6,761 bases of DNA from Hyphomicrobiales bacterium. GTDB lineage: Bacteria > Pseudomonadota > Alphaproteobacteria > Rhizobiales > Beijerinckiaceae. Position numbers and translations under genes: made by a program. Below the pieces are notes generated by a model, which saw only the letters and a program-made list of their open reading frames with translations, was not told the DNA's origin and searched no databases. Shown piece after piece: positions 6,498-6,761 of this stretch (position 1 is its first letter; each line of letters opens with the position of its first letter). The stretch covers positions 1 to 6,761 of the forward strand of contig PLUH01000433.1 in NCBI GenBank assembly GCA_003164825.1. The letters run 5' to 3'.

Positions 6498-6761
6498 TCA
6501 CTCCCTGAGCAGGTCGTTGATGCCCGTTTTGGCGCGGGTCTGGGCGTCGACGGTTTTGACGATCACGGCGCAGTAGAGGGAGGGGCCGGGGGAGCCGTCG
6601 GGGAGGGGCTTGCCGGGGAGGGAGCCGGACACCACGACCGAATAAGGCGGCACGTAGCCGATGTGGACCTTGCCGGTCGCGCGATCGATGATCTTGGTCG
6701 AGGCGGAGATGAAGACGCCCATTGAAATGACCGAGCCCTCGCCGACGATCACGCCCTCGAC
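6498..6761 (-). CDS. dapD: 2,3,4,5-tetrahydropyridine-2,6-dicarboxylate N-succinyltransferase, C-terminal part (5' end outside window)
   Basis: The last 87 residues of DapD are present and the frame runs off the right edge. DapD transfers succinyl from succinyl-CoA to tetrahydrodipicolinate in the cytoplasm, in the succinylase branch of meso-diaminopimelate and lysine synthesis. The visible part starts in the left-handed beta-helix hexapeptide repeats (VEGVIVGEGSVISMGVFIS), continues through STKIIDRATGKV and the conserved VPPYSVVVSGSLPGK, then PGPSLYCAVIVKTVD, and ends in the C-terminal helix TRAKTGINDLLRE. This agrees with the usual DapD ending. The family is about 275-285 residues, so about two thirds lies beyond the window, including the catalytic Asp and Glu. 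The stop is TGA. The GTG at 6752 is an internal Val codon, not a start. The Pro/Gly-rich stretch is encoded by a C-rich sequence whose complement is packed with G-tracts. Confidence 0.94.
   Translation of the reverse strand, partial: VEGVIVGEGSVISMGVFISASTKIIDRATGKVHIGYVPPYSVVVSGSLPGKPLPDGSPGPSLYCAVIVKTVDAQTRAKTGINDLLRE
6578..6622 (+). other. G-tract cluster with G-quadruplex potential inside dapD
   Basis: Six tracts of three to five G, counted as GGG, GGGG, GGGGG, GGGG, GGGG and GGGG, plus a final GGG, lie within 45 bp. The intervening loops are 1, 2, 7, 1, 6 and 1 nt. This satisfies the usual four-tract quadruplex pattern more than once. It is on the plus strand, the template for dapD, so the dapD mRNA is C-rich here. 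The protein sequence (Pro, Gly, Ser, Leu) and GC-rich codon choice may fully explain it. Confidence 0.4.

Overview
The window is GC-rich (about two thirds G+C by eye) and reads as chromosomal DNA of an alphaproteobacterium, probably Hyphomicrobiales (Rhizobiales). The grounds are the LolA-like gene directly followed by an exonuclease III gene, an order I associate with that group, the style of the DapD C-terminus, and GC-rich codon use throughout. No mobile elements, RNA genes or CRISPR arrays were seen. Six protein genes fill almost all of the window; two are cut by its edges.

Layout, left to right: (1) 1-2343, minus: a penicillin acylase family (S45) N-terminal-nucleophile hydrolase, missing only its last residues. 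(2) 2470-3276, minus: exodeoxyribonuclease III. (3) 3368-4075, minus: a LolA-type periplasmic lipoprotein carrier with a signal peptide and an Ala/Pro/Lys-rich linker. (4) 4221-5552, minus: a class III PLP-dependent aminotransferase. (5) 5636-6478, plus: a DUF849/BKACE protein of the '3-keto-5-aminohexanoate cleavage' family, divergent from the aminotransferase across 83 bp. (6) 6498-6761, minus: the last 87 residues of DapD, convergent with the BKACE gene across 19 bp.

How the genes relate: lolA and xth probably form one leftward transcript (91 bp apart, each with a Shine-Dalgarno site). The acylase has its own strong ribosome binding site after a GC-rich hairpin and may be transcribed separately. 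The aminotransferase and BKACE share one short divergent control region and may form a small catabolic pair in which an amino acid is transaminated to a keto acid that the BKACE protein then processes; this is inference from context. The most notable point is that the BKACE protein keeps its metal-binding residues but, by eye alignment, lacks several catalytic residues of characterised Kce. It may therefore belong to a subgroup with a different substrate or chemistry.

The non-coding gaps are all under 150 bp. They hold a GC-rich hairpin after xth, a 10-bp-arm inverted repeat between the aminotransferase and lolA, the divergent control region, and a 10-bp palindrome between BKACE and dapD. A dense run of G-tracts lies inside dapD on the plus strand.
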